The notes under the pieces are model-generated. The model saw only the letters and a list, made by a program, of their open reading frames with translations, searched no databases and was not told the origin of the DNA. Shown in pieces: positions 7,875 through 16,585 of a stretch of DNA of 54,739 bases; position 1 is the stretch's first letter; each line of letters begins with the position of its first letter. The stretch is from positions 1 through 54,739 of the forward strand of contig DATLRV010000044.1 in assembly GCA_035534455.1 (NCBI GenBank), written 5' to 3'. This DNA comes from JAJYVT01 sp035534455. GTDB taxonomy: Bacteria; Actinomycetota; Acidimicrobiia; Acidimicrobiales; RAAP-2. The position numbers and the translations under genes were made by a program.

Positions 7875-8450
7875 TCAGGACGGAACGGTCGCGATGACAA
7901 GGGTCGTGTACCGGGCTCCGGCGGGGTCGAGCTCCGCACGCACGAGGCACGCCTCCCGCACCTGCCAGCGCGCTTCGAGCGGCGCCCCCGTGAGCGATGC
8001 CGGAACCGTGCGCCGTCCCCGTGCCCTGGCGAGCGTGAGGTGCCCGGCGAACGGCCGGTCGAGGCGCGACCCGGGGAGGACCGCCCCGAGGGCACGGTGC
8101 ACCCGGGCGGCCAGCTCGTCGAGCCCGTCCACGGGGACACAGAGGACCGAACGCCCGACCCGCCGGGTCGCCGGGCCGAGGCGCGCATCGGGGGCCGCCG
8201 CGCGGGTGGTCGCCGCAACGAGTGCGGCGGCCACCTCGTCGACCAGGTCGAGCGCGACGTCGCCCAGGAACGCCAGCGTCACGTGCCACTGGCGCTCGGT
8301 GGTCCATCGCACATCGTCGAGGACCGGTCGTTCGTGGTCGGACAGCACCGTCCTCACGTCCGGAGGCGGCCACACGCCGACGAAGAGCCGCACCGTCGGG
8401 TGGGCGGACCCGGTCTCGTCGCCCCCGGTGGCGACCTCGGTCTCTTTCAA
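7875..8450 (-). CDS. thpR: RNA 2',3'-cyclic phosphodiesterase (2H family)
   Basis: A 191-residue 2H phosphoesterase (ThpR, formerly 2'-5' RNA ligase). Both catalytic HxTx motifs are present: HVTL at about 56 and HLTL at about 137. The family hydrolyses 2',3'-cyclic phosphate ends of RNA. The TTG at 8450 is preceded by AGGAA at suitable spacing; a GTG at 8393, just before the RLFVGVW that opens most family members, is the alternative (172 residues). It lies between the toxin-antitoxin pair and recA; in related genomes thpR/ligT commonly follows cinA. Confidence 0.88.
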   Translation of the reverse strand: MKETEVATGGDETGSAHPTVRLFVGVWPPPDVRTVLSDHERPVLDDVRWTTERQWHVTLAFLGDVALDLVDEVAAALVAATTRAAAPDARLGPATRRVGRSVLCVPVDGLDELAARVHRALGAVLPGSRLDRPFAGHLTLARARGRRTVPASLTGAPLEARWQVREACLVRAELDPAGARYTTLVIATVPS

Positions 8451-8461
8451 GTCGGCCGTTC

Positions 8462-8803
8462 CTACGACGCCGGGGACGCCGGCCCAAGAGGGGCGCCGTC
8501 GGGCGCTCCGAGGACGACCGTCTCGTCGCCGGCCGTGACGGTCATCCGGACACCGGTCGCCCGCGCCAGTCGGTCGAGGTACGCGACCGTCACCGACGGG
8601 TCACCTTCCTCCGCGCGGACGATCGCGTCCTCGTCGACTCCCATGCGCGCGGCCAACTCGCCCTCGCCGAGGCGGGCGGCGACACGCACGCGGTGCACCA
8701 GCACCGCGAGGCGGTCGGCGCGCACCGCATCCGCGTACGCCGCCTCGTACGCGGCGGCGTCCCGCGGCGGGAATCTCCGTCGCACGTCGTCCAGCTTCGC
8801 CAT
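8462..8803 (-). CDS. XRE-type antitoxin (HigA-like)
   Basis: A 113-residue protein whose middle is a helix-turn-helix of the XRE type (VRVAARLGEGELAARMGVDEDAIVRAEEG, about 38-66), followed by YLDRLARATGVRM. Its ATG overlaps the stop of the upstream toxin gene by one base (TGATG, 8801-8805). HigA-type antitoxins bind the toxin and repress the operon. The toxin-first order and the HTH support the HigBA class. The short C-terminal tail is low-complexity. Confidence 0.75.
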   Translation of the reverse strand: MAKLDDVRRRFPPRDAAAYEAAYADAVRADRLAVLVHRVRVAARLGEGELAARMGVDEDAIVRAEEGDPSVTVAYLDRLARATGVRMTVTAGDETVVLGAPDGAPLGPASPAS

Positions 8804-9150
8804 CACCTGCTCCGCTCCATGTCGCGCCCGGCCGAGCGCATCCGCGCGAGGACCCGGTGCGCGCGGTCGACTTCGTGACGTTCGCGGCCGCGCTCCTTGC
8901 GGAACGTGGTGAGCGCCGTCACCTCCCGCCCCGCGCCGAGCGCGTACGTGATCCGTCTCGACACACCCTCGCACGAGAAGCGCAGTTCGTGCAGGCCGCC
9001 GCCGAGCGCGCGGCTTTGCGGCATCCGGAGCTGCGGTGCTGTCGAGGCGAGCCGGTCGAGCGCGCGGTCCGCGAAGGCGCGGTCACGGTCGCCGAGGCGC
9101 GCGTACCACCTGACCACCTCGTCGGAGAGCTCGACGTCCCTCTGCGCCAC
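8803..9150 (-). CDS. RelE/HigB-type toxin (Gp49-like family)
   Basis: A 115-residue protein resembling phage-derived Gp49-like/HigB toxins: VVRWYARLGDRDR near the start, GLHELRFSCEGVSRRITYAL in the centre, then LTTFRKERGRERHEVDRAHRVL. Members are ribosome-dependent mRNA endonucleases; the basic FRK region is where they carry catalytic residues. Start is GTG 9150. It is the first gene of the pair with the XRE protein and lies 73 bases after the start-side end of the cinA block, so it interrupts the usual cinA-thpR neighbourhood. Activity is inferred from family only. Confidence 0.75.
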   Translation of the reverse strand: MAQRDVELSDEVVRWYARLGDRDRAFADRALDRLASTAPQLRMPQSRALGGGLHELRFSCEGVSRRITYALGAGREVTALTTFRKERGRERHEVDRAHRVLARMRSAGRDMERSR

Positions 9151-9223
9151 GACCGGAACGGTCCGGTCTCCCCCGCGTCGCGCGCGGGCCTCTCACGCCT
9201 GCGACGCCGCACGACGCCCGCGG

Positions 9224-10534
9224 TCAGCCGAGCGTCGGGCCGCCGAAGCCGTGATCGGGTGTGAGGAGCGTGCGCCGGAGGAGATCGAGCGCGGAGATCA
9301 CGGCGAACTGCCGGACGCGTTGGCGGTCGCCCGGCAGCTTCAGCCTCCGCGCCGGCGTCGCCCCGCCGGGGAGGGCGAGCGCCACGAAGACCGTCCCCGG
9401 CGGGAGGTCCTCCTGGGGTTCGGGTCCGGCGACGCCGGTGATCCCGAGGCCGATCGAGGCGCCGAGCACCCGGCGTGCCCCCGTTGCCATCGCGACGGCG
9501 GCGTCCTCGGTGACGACCGGCCCTTCGGGCACGCCGAGCACCGAGAACTTGACGGCGGAGTCGTAGGCGACGACGGCGCCGCGGAACCAGGCGCTCGCGC
9601 CCGGGACGTCGACGAGCCGTGCGGCGACGAGGCCGCCCGTGAGCGATTCGGCGACGCCGAGCGTGAGCCCCCGCTTGCAGAGGAGCGACCCGACGGCCTG
9701 CTCCATCGACACGTCGTCGACGCCGAACACGATGTCGCCGAAGGCCGCGCCGACGACCGCACGGACCTCCTGCTCCTCGGCGTCGAGGAGGGCTGTGGCC
9801 CCCTCGGCGTCCCGGGCCCGCGCCGTCAGGCGGACCTTCATGCCCTCGATGCCGCTCGCCAGGAACGCGAGCGTCACCGTGCCGACCGGCCCGCCTGCGG
9901 ACGGCGGGACATCGAGGGCGTCGATCCGGACCTGGAGGGCCTCTGCGAGCGCGGACTCGCTCACTCCCCAGGTCCGGAGCACGCGACTCAGGATCACGCC
10001 GCCTTCGCCAACCTCGGCCACGCGGGCGCGCAGGTCCGGCAGCACCGCCCGCTCGAACATCTCGACCATTTCGTCGGGCACGCCCGGCAGTGCGTACACA
10101 ACCTTGTGTCCCACCGGGCAGATCAGCCCCGGGGCGGTGCCGCGCGCCTGGTCGATGACCCTCGCACCCTGCGGGACGTCGGCCTGGCGGAGGTTGCTGC
10201 GCGGCATCGTCCGACCGCGTGCCGCGAAGAACCCTTCGATGCGGCGGCCGATCTCCTCGTCGCGCACGAGCGGGACGTTCATCACCTCGGCGATCGCGTC
10301 GCGCGTGATGTCGTCCTGCGTGGGGCCGAGCCCCCCGCAGCAGATCACAGCGTCCCCACGAGCGAGCGCCGTCCGCAGCGCTGTGACGATGCGCCGGTGG
10401 TTGTCGCCGACCGCCTGGTGGAAGTGCGAATCGACACCTGCGGCGGCGAGCTGTTGACCGAGCCACTGTCCGTTCGTGTCGGCGATCTGCCCGAGCAGGA
10501 GCTCGGTGCCGACGGCGAGGATCTCGACCCTCAT
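9224..10534 (-). CDS. cinA: CinA family protein (competence/damage-inducible, NMN deamidase type)
   Basis: A full-length two-domain CinA of 436 residues. The N-terminal molybdopterin-binding-like domain begins EILAVGTELLLGQIADTNGQ and contains GGLGPTQDDITRDAIA. The C-terminal CinA domain carries LAVAESLTGGL-type sequence (GVAESLTGGLVAARLVDVPG) and GITGVAGPEPQED. CinA proteins hydrolyse ADP-ribose and/or deamidate NMN in pyridine nucleotide salvage. The ATG at 10534 follows the pgsA stop after 22 bases. It is part of the rimO-pgsA-cinA-(TA)-thpR-recA series. Confidence 0.95.
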   Translation of the reverse strand: MRVEILAVGTELLLGQIADTNGQWLGQQLAAAGVDSHFHQAVGDNHRRIVTALRTALARGDAVICCGGLGPTQDDITRDAIAEVMNVPLVRDEEIGRRIEGFFAARGRTMPRSNLRQADVPQGARVIDQARGTAPGLICPVGHKVVYALPGVPDEMVEMFERAVLPDLRARVAEVGEGGVILSRVLRTWGVSESALAEALQVRIDALDVPPSAGGPVGTVTLAFLASGIEGMKVRLTARARDAEGATALLDAEEQEVRAVVGAAFGDIVFGVDDVSMEQAVGSLLCKRGLTLGVAESLTGGLVAARLVDVPGASAWFRGAVVAYDSAVKFSVLGVPEGPVVTEDAAVAMATGARRVLGASIGLGITGVAGPEPQEDLPPGTVFVALALPGGATPARRLKLPGDRQRVRQFAVISALDLLRRTLLTPDHGFGGPTLG

Positions 10535-10556
10535 GGCGGCTCCCCGGCGACGTGGG

Positions 10557-11240
10557 TCATGCCACGACCGAATCGCCCGGAGGGGCCTGCGTCGTGTCGC
10601 CGATCGCCTTCCGGCCGTCCCACAGGTACTGCGCCCCGCTCGCCAGGGTGAGAGCCGTCGCGGCCCAGGTCACCGAGAGCTGGAGGGTGCCATGGGACGC
10701 GAGCGGCGGGACGAGGTAGGTCGCCACGGCGAGCTCCTGGACGATCGTCTTCGCCTTGGCCAGCCGCCGCGCGGGCACCGAGACGCCGCGCCGTCCCGCC
10801 CACGAGCGGTAGGCGCTCATCCCGACCTCACGCGCCGACATGAGCCCGACCGGTACCCACGGCATGCGGCCCTGCACCGCCAGGGCGAAGAAGGCGCCGA
10901 GCACGAGGAACTTGTCGGCCAACGGGTCGAGGAAGGCGCCCGAACGCGTCGCCCCGTGGCGACGCGCGAGCCAGCCGTCGACCCCGTCGCTGCTCGCGAC
11001 TGCGGCGCCGACCGCCACGGTGACCCAGCTGGCTCCCTCCGTGGCGATCAGCCCGACGAACACGGGGGCGGCGAGGAGACGGGCGGCGGTCAACGCGTTG
11101 GCGGGCGTTGCCAGGGCGGACGGTCCGTAGCTCGGAGGGGCGGCCGGGGGGTTCGCGCCCGGCGGGGCTGGGCTCGGCGGGGCTGGGCTCGGCGGGGCTG
11201 GGCTTGGCGGGGCTGGGCCGTGCGGCTTCGCGACGGTCAC
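10557..11240 (-). CDS. pgsA: CDP-alcohol phosphatidyltransferase (phosphatidylglycerophosphate synthase type)
   Basis: A 227-residue membrane enzyme of phospholipid synthesis. The CDP-alcohol phosphotransferase signature is complete: DGWLARRHGATRSGAFLDPLADK (read as DG-x2-AR-x8-G-x3-D-x3-D). Several hydrophobic helices follow. The GTG at 11240 overlaps the rimO stop as GTGA (11237-11240). The first 40 residues are unusual: a PAPPS pentapeptide repeated four times, then a Pro/Ala-rich stretch, absent from normal PgsA proteins. It is encoded by a 15-base tandem array, so it probably arose by repeat expansion. Phosphatidylinositol-phosphate synthase is an alternative; position after rimO favours PgsA. 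Confidence 0.88.
   Translation of the reverse strand: MTVAKPHGPAPPSPAPPSPAPPSPAPPGANPPAAPPSYGPSALATPANALTAARLLAAPVFVGLIATEGASWVTVAVGAAVASSDGVDGWLARRHGATRSGAFLDPLADKFLVLGAFFALAVQGRMPWVPVGLMSAREVGMSAYRSWAGRRGVSVPARRLAKAKTIVQELAVATYLVPPLASHGTLQLSVTWAATALTLASGAQYLWDGRKAIGDTTQAPPGDSVVA
11161..11220. repeat. 15-base tandem array, four copies, in the 5' end of pgsA
   Basis: GGCGGGGCTGGGCTC and near-identical copies at 11161, 11176, 11191 and 11206. On the minus strand they encode the repeated PAPPS near the N-terminus of PgsA. Confidence 0.9.
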
Positions 11241-12661
11241 CGGCGCGCTCCGGCAGCGACCGCTTCTTCGGGTCGGCGGCCGCGTGCCCCCCGTTCCACC
11301 GGCTCCCCCTCGAGGTCGGTCCCGAGGGACGACGTGAGCACGACCTCGGCGAGCGAGCCGACCGGGAGCGACGCCGGCACCCGCACGATGCCGTCGATCT
11401 CGGGCGCCTCGTGCACGGTCCGTCCACGGCCCGGTGCGTCCACCAGCACCTCGCGGACCTGGCCGACGAGCTCGTCGCGCCGGCGGGCGGTGATCGCGTC
11501 CTGGAGCTCCGCGCACTCGCGCAGTCGTTCGAGCGCGAGCGTGTCCGGCACCTGGGCGTCGAGCCTGTCGGCGATCGTCCCCGCCTCCTTGGAGAACGTG
11601 AAGAAGCCCGCCCAGTCGAGCTGCGCCGCCTCGAGGAACGCGAGGAGCTCGTCATGGTCGTCCTCGGTCTCCCCGGGATACCCGAGGATGAACGACGAGC
11701 GGAAGGTCGCGTGCGGCGCCGCGCGCCGGATCGCGGCAATCCGCTCCAGGAACCGCTCACCCTCCCCCCATCGGCGCATCCGGGCGAGCAGCGGACGCGA
11801 CACGTGCTGGAGCGACAGGTCGAAGTAGGGCACCTCCGTCGAGAGGACCGCGTCGACGAGCTCGTCGGTGAGGCCGGAGGGGTAGAGGTAGAGGAGGCGG
11901 ATGCGCGCGACCTCCGGGCGCAGTGCCGCCACGAGGGATACGAGCGGCGTCGGCCGGCTCGCTCGGCCCGGCAGCCCGCGCCGCTGCGTCCGGTCCGCGC
12001 CGTAGGAGGCGAGGTCCTGGGCGACGAGCACCACTTCTTTGACCTGCATCTCGTCGGCACCCGCGAGCATCCGCACCTCGGCGAGGACGTCCTGGGGCGC
12101 ACGCGACCGCTGCGTGCCCCGGAACGACGGGATCGCGCAGAACCCGCAGCGCCGGTCACAGCCCTCGGCGACCTTGACGTACGCCCAGGGCGCCGCCGAC
12201 GCGGGGCGCGGGAGCGAGAGGAGGTCGAACGACTCGAGCGCGGGAGACGGCGCGACGGCCGGGTTCGGGCGTGCCCGGCGGCGGGGTGCCCGGAGCTCGA
12301 CGGGGGACCGGTCTGCGGCCGAGGGCGGCGCGTCGGGGACGAGTGGACGGCCGAAGCCGGCGACGAGGTCCGCCTCGGGAAGCGCGGCGGCGAGCTCGTC
12401 GCCGTAGCGCTCGGCCATGCAACCGGTGACGACGAGGCGGGCGCCCGGTCGCCGGACCTCGGCGAGCTCGAGGGCTGCATCGATGGACTCCTGCCGCGCG
12501 GCCTCGATGAACGCGCACGTGTTGACCACCACGAGGTCGGCCTCGTCGGGGGACCCGCAAGGCGCGAACCCGTCGGACTCGAGCAGCCCCGCGAGCTTGT
12601 CCGAGTCGACCTGGTTCTTCGGGCAACCCAACGTCTGCAGCCAGTAGCGCCCTTTGCGCAT
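11237..12661 (-). CDS. rimO: Ribosomal protein S12 methylthiotransferase RimO
   Basis: A radical-SAM methylthiotransferase of 474 residues that would methylthiolate an aspartate of ribosomal protein S12. The N-terminal UPF0004 cysteines are Cys13 (LGCPKNQVDSD), Cys49 (NTCAF) and Cys81 (TGCMAE). The radical-SAM cluster is Cys168/172/175 in EGCDRRCGFCAIPSFRG, and a TRAM-like domain ends the protein. The LGCPKNQVDSD motif favours RimO over MiaB. ATG 12661 has AAGGAGG six bases upstream; the frame is open further upstream but without such a site. There is a 35-residue low-complexity insertion (about 105-145) between the two domains. Confidence 0.95.
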   Translation of the reverse strand: MRKGRYWLQTLGCPKNQVDSDKLAGLLESDGFAPCGSPDEADLVVVNTCAFIEAARQESIDAALELAEVRRPGARLVVTGCMAERYGDELAAALPEADLVAGFGRPLVPDAPPSAADRSPVELRAPRRRARPNPAVAPSPALESFDLLSLPRPASAAPWAYVKVAEGCDRRCGFCAIPSFRGTQRSRAPQDVLAEVRMLAGADEMQVKEVVLVAQDLASYGADRTQRRGLPGRASRPTPLVSLVAALRPEVARIRLLYLYPSGLTDELVDAVLSTEVPYFDLSLQHVSRPLLARMRRWGEGERFLERIAAIRRAAPHATFRSSFILGYPGETEDDHDELLAFLEAAQLDWAGFFTFSKEAGTIADRLDAQVPDTLALERLRECAELQDAITARRRDELVGQVREVLVDAPGRGRTVHEAPEIDGIVRVPASLPVGSLAEVVLTSSLGTDLEGEPVERGARGRRPEEAVAAGARR

Positions 12662-12811
12662 CAGATCCTCCTTCGAGGCGACCCGCCCCGCGTGTCCGCC
12701 GGTACCCCGGCCCAACGCGCGCCCTGGCGACCCCGTTCTCGGGCGCACACCGAGCGAGCGGGGGTGACCGCCCGCCATGCCCGCCGTGACCTCGTAGGTC
12801 GAGCTGTTCCG

Positions 12812-12900
12812 CGGAGAGGGAGGGATTTGAACCCTCGGACCGGGTTCCCCCAGTCAACTCATTAGCAGTGAGTCCGATTCGGCCGCTCTCGCACCTCTCC
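12812..12900 (-). tRNA. tRNA-Ser (anticodon GCT)
   Basis: An 89-base tRNA with a long variable arm. Acceptor GGAGAGG (12900-12894) pairs with CCTCTCC (12819-12813); the discriminator is G at 12812. The anticodon loop reads CTGCTAA, giving GCT. The T-loop GGTTCAAATCC is intact. No CCA is encoded. It lies upstream of rimO on the same strand. Confidence 0.95.
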
Positions 12901-12981
12901 CGAAGGCTTGCGCAAACCACGCCCGCGAGCCAACACGATCCTAAACCGCGATCGGCTTGCCGAGGCCAGCCGGAGGACGGG

Positions 12982-13148
12982 CTACGCCCATGCCACCCCA
13001 TGCGGGCCCCACGCCTCCTCGAAGAGGCGCGGGGGGCACGTCGTGACCGCCGCGTCGGGGCCGCCGCGCCGGGGCCGGCGCGTCGGGCCGCGGTGACCAG
13101 ACGCCGGCCTTCTCGCTCGAGCGCGGCGACGTGCGCGTCGACGTCCAT
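12982..13148 (-). pseudogene. Possible remnant of an MDMPI/DinB-like N-terminal domain
   Basis: In the 301 bases between the tRNA and the tricorn gene, a minus-strand frame from ATG 13148 reads MDVDAHVAALEREGRRLVT, the usual opening of maleylpyruvate-isomerase-like (MDMPI) proteins. About 75 bases on, the matching continuation (AVTTCP, where the family has VPTCPGW) is in another frame that stops at 12984. A truncated, frameshifted fragment is the likely explanation. A complete MDMPI-type gene exists at 46597. The similarity is short, so confidence is low. I see nothing else in 12901-13201 apart from the -10 element at 13188. Confidence 0.3.
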
Positions 13149-13187
13149 GAGGATCCCCCCGGTTCGTCCGCAACCTACTCGCCGGGT

Positions 13188-13193
13188 TACGGT
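13188..13193 (+). promoter_or_regulatory. Probable -10 element of a leaderless transcript
   Basis: TACGGT ends 8 bases before the GTG at 13202; no Shine-Dalgarno sequence lies between them. Confidence 0.45.
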
Positions 13194-13201
13194 CGGATCC
13201 C

Positions 13202-16200
13202 GTGGCCGAGCTCAGCTACCTCCGTTTCCCGACCATCCGCGGTGACCGGCTCGCCTTCGTCGCCGACGACGACGTCTGGCTCGCCCCTTCCGCCGGCGGC
13301 ACGGCACGGCGGCTCACCGCCGACCGGGCGCCCGCGTCGTTTGCGACCCTGTCCCCCGACGGGGGTTGGGTCGCGTACGCGAGTCGGCGCGACGGCCGAC
13401 CGGAGGTGTTCGTCGTCTCGACGCAAGGAGAGGACGTCCGGCGGCTCACCTACCTGGGCGACGACGGCACGCGCCCGATCGGCTGGACGCCCGAAGGCCG
13501 CGTCCTTCTCGTTTCCGCGGCGCGCGAACCCTTCCGGAGCGGGACGTGGGCGTACACCGTCGCCGTCGACGGCTCGGAGCTCGAACGACTCGGGTACGGG
13601 CCGATCACCGGGCTCAGCACGGGACCGGGTGGCGCGGTCGTCCTCGGGGTGAACCAGAGCCTGCGGCGCGGCGCATCGTGGAAGCGCTACCGCGGCGGGA
13701 CGGCGGGGAAGCTGTGGATCGACCGCGACGGGGGCGGCGAGTTCGAGCCGTACCTGCGCGAGCTCGACGGCCAACTCGAGGACCCGATGTTCGTGTCGGA
13801 CCGCGTGGCGTTCGTATCCGACCACGAAGGCTACGGCAACGTCTACTCCGCACTCCCCGACGGCTCCGACCTGCGCCGTCACAGTGACCATGCGGACTTC
13901 TACGCCCGTGCCGCGTCGACGGACGGGCGCGTCGTCGTCTACCAGTGTGCGGGCGAGCTGTACCGGATCGACGACCTCGCTCCGGACTCCGTCCCCGTGC
14001 GGATCGACGTCTCGCTCGGCGCGCCGCGCAGCGGCCGCTCCGTGCACCCGCTCAGGACGGCCGACGCGCTCGGCGAGCACGCGGCGGATCACGACGGCCG
14101 GGCGAGCGTCGTCGAGGTTCGCGGCGAGATCCACTGGCTCACCCACCACAAGGGACCGGCCCGCCTGCTGGGCGGGGGCGGGGGGGCACGTGCCCGGCTC
14201 CCGAGGACCACGGGGAGCGGTGCGTCCACGAAAGTCGTGTTCGTCACCGACGCCGAGGGCGACGACGCGCTCGAGGTGGTGCCCGCGCACGGGCCGCTGC
14301 CCGAGGACCGGACGCGGGTCGGCGTGGGAGCCCTCGGCCGCGTGCTCGATCTCGCCCTCTCTCCCGACGCCGCCCAGGCGGCGGTCGCGACGCACGACGG
14401 CCGGGTGGTCCTCGTCGGGCTCGACGGCGGTGAGCTGCGGACCGTGTCGACGTCGGCGCACGGCGACGCGAGCGGCCTCTCCTTCTCCCCGGACTCGCGG
14501 TTCGTCGCGTGGTCGGAGGCCGGTCCCGACCCGCTGCGCCACGTGAAGCTCGCCGAGGTCGCGACCGGGGAGGTCGTGGAGGTCACGCCGCTTCGGTTCG
14601 TCGACGACGGCCCGGTGTTCAGCACGGACGGCAAGTACCTCGCCTTCCTCTCCGCCAGGACCTTCGACCCGCTCTACGACGCGCACGTCTTCGACCTCTC
14701 CTTCGTGGCCGGCGTCCGCCCGTACCTCGTGCCGCTCGCCGCCACGACGCCCTCACCCTTCGACGCAGAGCTGGAGGGCCGGCCCCGCCACGGCACCGAG
14801 AAGCCCGACAGCGCCGGCGAACCGGCGTCTGCCGACGAGCACGGGGGCGACGAGCACGGGGGCGACGCTCACACGACCGGCGAGAAGGGGACCGGCGAGA
14901 AGGGGACCGGCGACGGCGGGCACGACGACCGGGGTGCCGACAAGGCGACGCACGTCGACCTCGACCGTGCCGGGCTCGCCGATCGCGTGGTGCCCTTCCC
15001 GGTCGCGGCGGGGCGCTACGCCGGTCTCGGCGCCGCGCACGACGGCTTCCTGTGGATCTCCGAACCGCTCGAAGGCGTCCTCGGCGAAGGTCGCGCGGGC
15101 ATCGGCGCACCCCCGGCGCGGGCGTGCCTCGTCAGGTTCGATCTCGTGCAGGGCCGCGAGTCGCACCTCGTCGACGCGCTCGACTCCTACGACGTGAGCG
15201 GGGACGCCAAGACGGTGGCGGTCCGCGACGGCGGCCACCTGCGGGCGCTCCCCTCCGACCACCGGGTGGAGACATCCCCCGACGGCGAACCGTCGCCCGA
15301 GGCCGTGGACATCGACCTCGGCCGCGTCCGCGTCGAGGTGGACCCGCCGCGCGAGTGGGCGCAGATGTACGACGAGGCGGCGCGGCTCATGCGCGACCAC
15401 TTCTGGGTCCCCGACATGGGCGGCGTCGACTGGGACGCGGCGGTCGCCCGTTATCGCCCGCTGCTCGACCGGATCGCCACGCGGGACGACCTGTCCGAGC
15501 TCCTCTGGGAGGTCCAGGGCGAGCTCGGCGCGTCCCACGCGTACGAGACCCCGCCCGTGCCGCCGGTCGAAGAGGAGCGCCGTCTTGGCCTCCTCGGCGC
15601 GGACCTCGAGCGCGACGGCGACGGCGCCTGGCGGATCGCCCGGATCCTGCCGGGCGAGTCCTCCGTGCTGAGCGCCCGCGCCCCGCTCCTGGCGCCCGGC
15701 ACCGACCTCGCCGTCGGAGACCAGATCGTCGCGGTCGACGGCAAGCCGGTCGACCCGGTCATCGGGCCCTCCGCGGCACTCGTCGGCGCGGCGGAGAAAC
15801 CCGTAGAGCTGACGGTGCGCACGGCGGGGGGCACCACCCGCGAGGTGGTCGTCCAGCCGCTCGGTGACGAGCGCGCGCTGCGGTACCAGCACTGGGTGGC
15901 CGACCGGCGTAGGTACGTGCACGCCGCGACCGACGGACGGGTGGGGTACCTCCACGTGCCCGACATGGTGGGCACGGGCTGGGCGGAGCTCCACCGCGAC
16001 CTCCGCGTGGAGGTCGCCCGCGAGGGCCTCGTCATCGACGTGCGCGACAACCGCGGCGGGCACACCTCCGCGCTCGTGCTCGAGACGCTGGGCCGGACGG
16101 TGGGCGGGTGGGACGTCGGCAGGCACATCAGCCCCGTGACCTACCCCCCGCACGCGCCGCGCGGGCCGCGCGTCCTCGTGACCAACGAGCAGGCGGGCTC

Positions 16201-16564
16201 GGACGGCGACATCGTCACGGAGGGTTTCCGCCAGCGCGGGCTCGGACCGATCGTGGGCACGCGGACGTGGGGCGGCGTCATCGGGATCGACATGCGCTAC
16301 CACCTCGTCGACGGCACGAGCGTGACCCAGCCGCGGTACTCCTTCTGGTTCACCGACGTGGGATGGGCCGTCGAGAACTACGGCGTCGACCCCGACGTCG
16401 AGGTCCTCGTTCGCCCGCAGGACTGGGGCGCGGGGCGCGACCCGCAGCTCGACCGCGCGGTCGCGCTGGTCCTCGAGGCGCTGGCACGCACACCCGCGGC
16501 GCGACCTCCCGACGCCGCGACGCGCCCGCTGCGCACGCCGCCGCCGCTTCCGGCCCGTCCCTGA
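13202..16564 (+). CDS. Tricorn-type protease (S41 family)
   Basis: A 1120-residue cytoplasmic protease homologous to archaeal tricorn, which trims peptides released by the proteasome. The first 540 residues are beta-propeller repeats (LSPDGGWVAYASRRDGRPEV, FSTDGKYLAFLSARTFDPLY). A PDZ domain (about 790-880) and an S41 core follow. Tricorn catalytic residues are visible: His779 in ELGASHAYE, and Ser1000-Asp1001 in NEQAGSDGDI. Between propeller and core there is an extra linker of about 60 residues rich in Asp, Gly, His and Lys, built partly from 15-base repeats. Start GTG 13202. It stands alone and converges on the SRAP gene. Confidence 0.93.
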   Translation: MAELSYLRFPTIRGDRLAFVADDDVWLAPSAGGTARRLTADRAPASFATLSPDGGWVAYASRRDGRPEVFVVSTQGEDVRRLTYLGDDGTRPIGWTPEGRVLLVSAAREPFRSGTWAYTVAVDGSELERLGYGPITGLSTGPGGAVVLGVNQSLRRGASWKRYRGGTAGKLWIDRDGGGEFEPYLRELDGQLEDPMFVSDRVAFVSDHEGYGNVYSALPDGSDLRRHSDHADFYARAASTDGRVVVYQCAGELYRIDDLAPDSVPVRIDVSLGAPRSGRSVHPLRTADALGEHAADHDGRASVVEVRGEIHWLTHHKGPARLLGGGGGARARLPRTTGSGASTKVVFVTDAEGDDALEVVPAHGPLPEDRTRVGVGALGRVLDLALSPDAAQAAVATHDGRVVLVGLDGGELRTVSTSAHGDASGLSFSPDSRFVAWSEAGPDPLRHVKLAEVATGEVVEVTPLRFVDDGPVFSTDGKYLAFLSARTFDPLYDAHVFDLSFVAGVRPYLVPLAATTPSPFDAELEGRPRHGTEKPDSAGEPASADEHGGDEHGGDAHTTGEKGTGEKGTGDGGHDDRGADKATHVDLDRAGLADRVVPFPVAAGRYAGLGAAHDGFLWISEPLEGVLGEGRAGIGAPPARACLVRFDLVQGRESHLVDALDSYDVSGDAKTVAVRDGGHLRALPSDHRVETSPDGEPSPEAVDIDLGRVRVEVDPPREWAQMYDEAARLMRDHFWVPDMGGVDWDAAVARYRPLLDRIATRDDLSELLWEVQGELGASHAYETPPVPPVEEERRLGLLGADLERDGDGAWRIARILPGESSVLSARAPLLAPGTDLAVGDQIVAVDGKPVDPVIGPSAALVGAAEKPVELTVRTAGGTTREVVVQPLGDERALRYQHWVADRRRYVHAATDGRVGYLHVPDMVGTGWAELHRDLRVEVAREGLVIDVRDNRGGHTSALVLETLGRTVGGWDVGRHISPVTYPPHAPRGPRVLVTNEQAGSDGDIVTEGFRQRGLGPIVGTRTWGGVIGIDMRYHLVDGTSVTQPRYSFWFTDVGWAVENYGVDPDVEVLVRPQDWGAGRDPQLDRAVALVLEALARTPAARPPDAATRPLRTPPPLPARP
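14834..14920. repeat. Two adjacent 15-base tandem arrays inside the tricorn gene
   Basis: GACGAGCACGGGGGC occurs twice (14834-14863). ACCGGCGAGAAGGGG occurs twice (14876-14905), plus a partial third copy to 14920. They encode the Gly/Asp/His and Thr-Gly-Glu-Lys-Gly repeats of the interdomain linker. Confidence 0.85.
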
Positions 16565-16585
16565 GCGGCGCGCCGGCGACGACGG

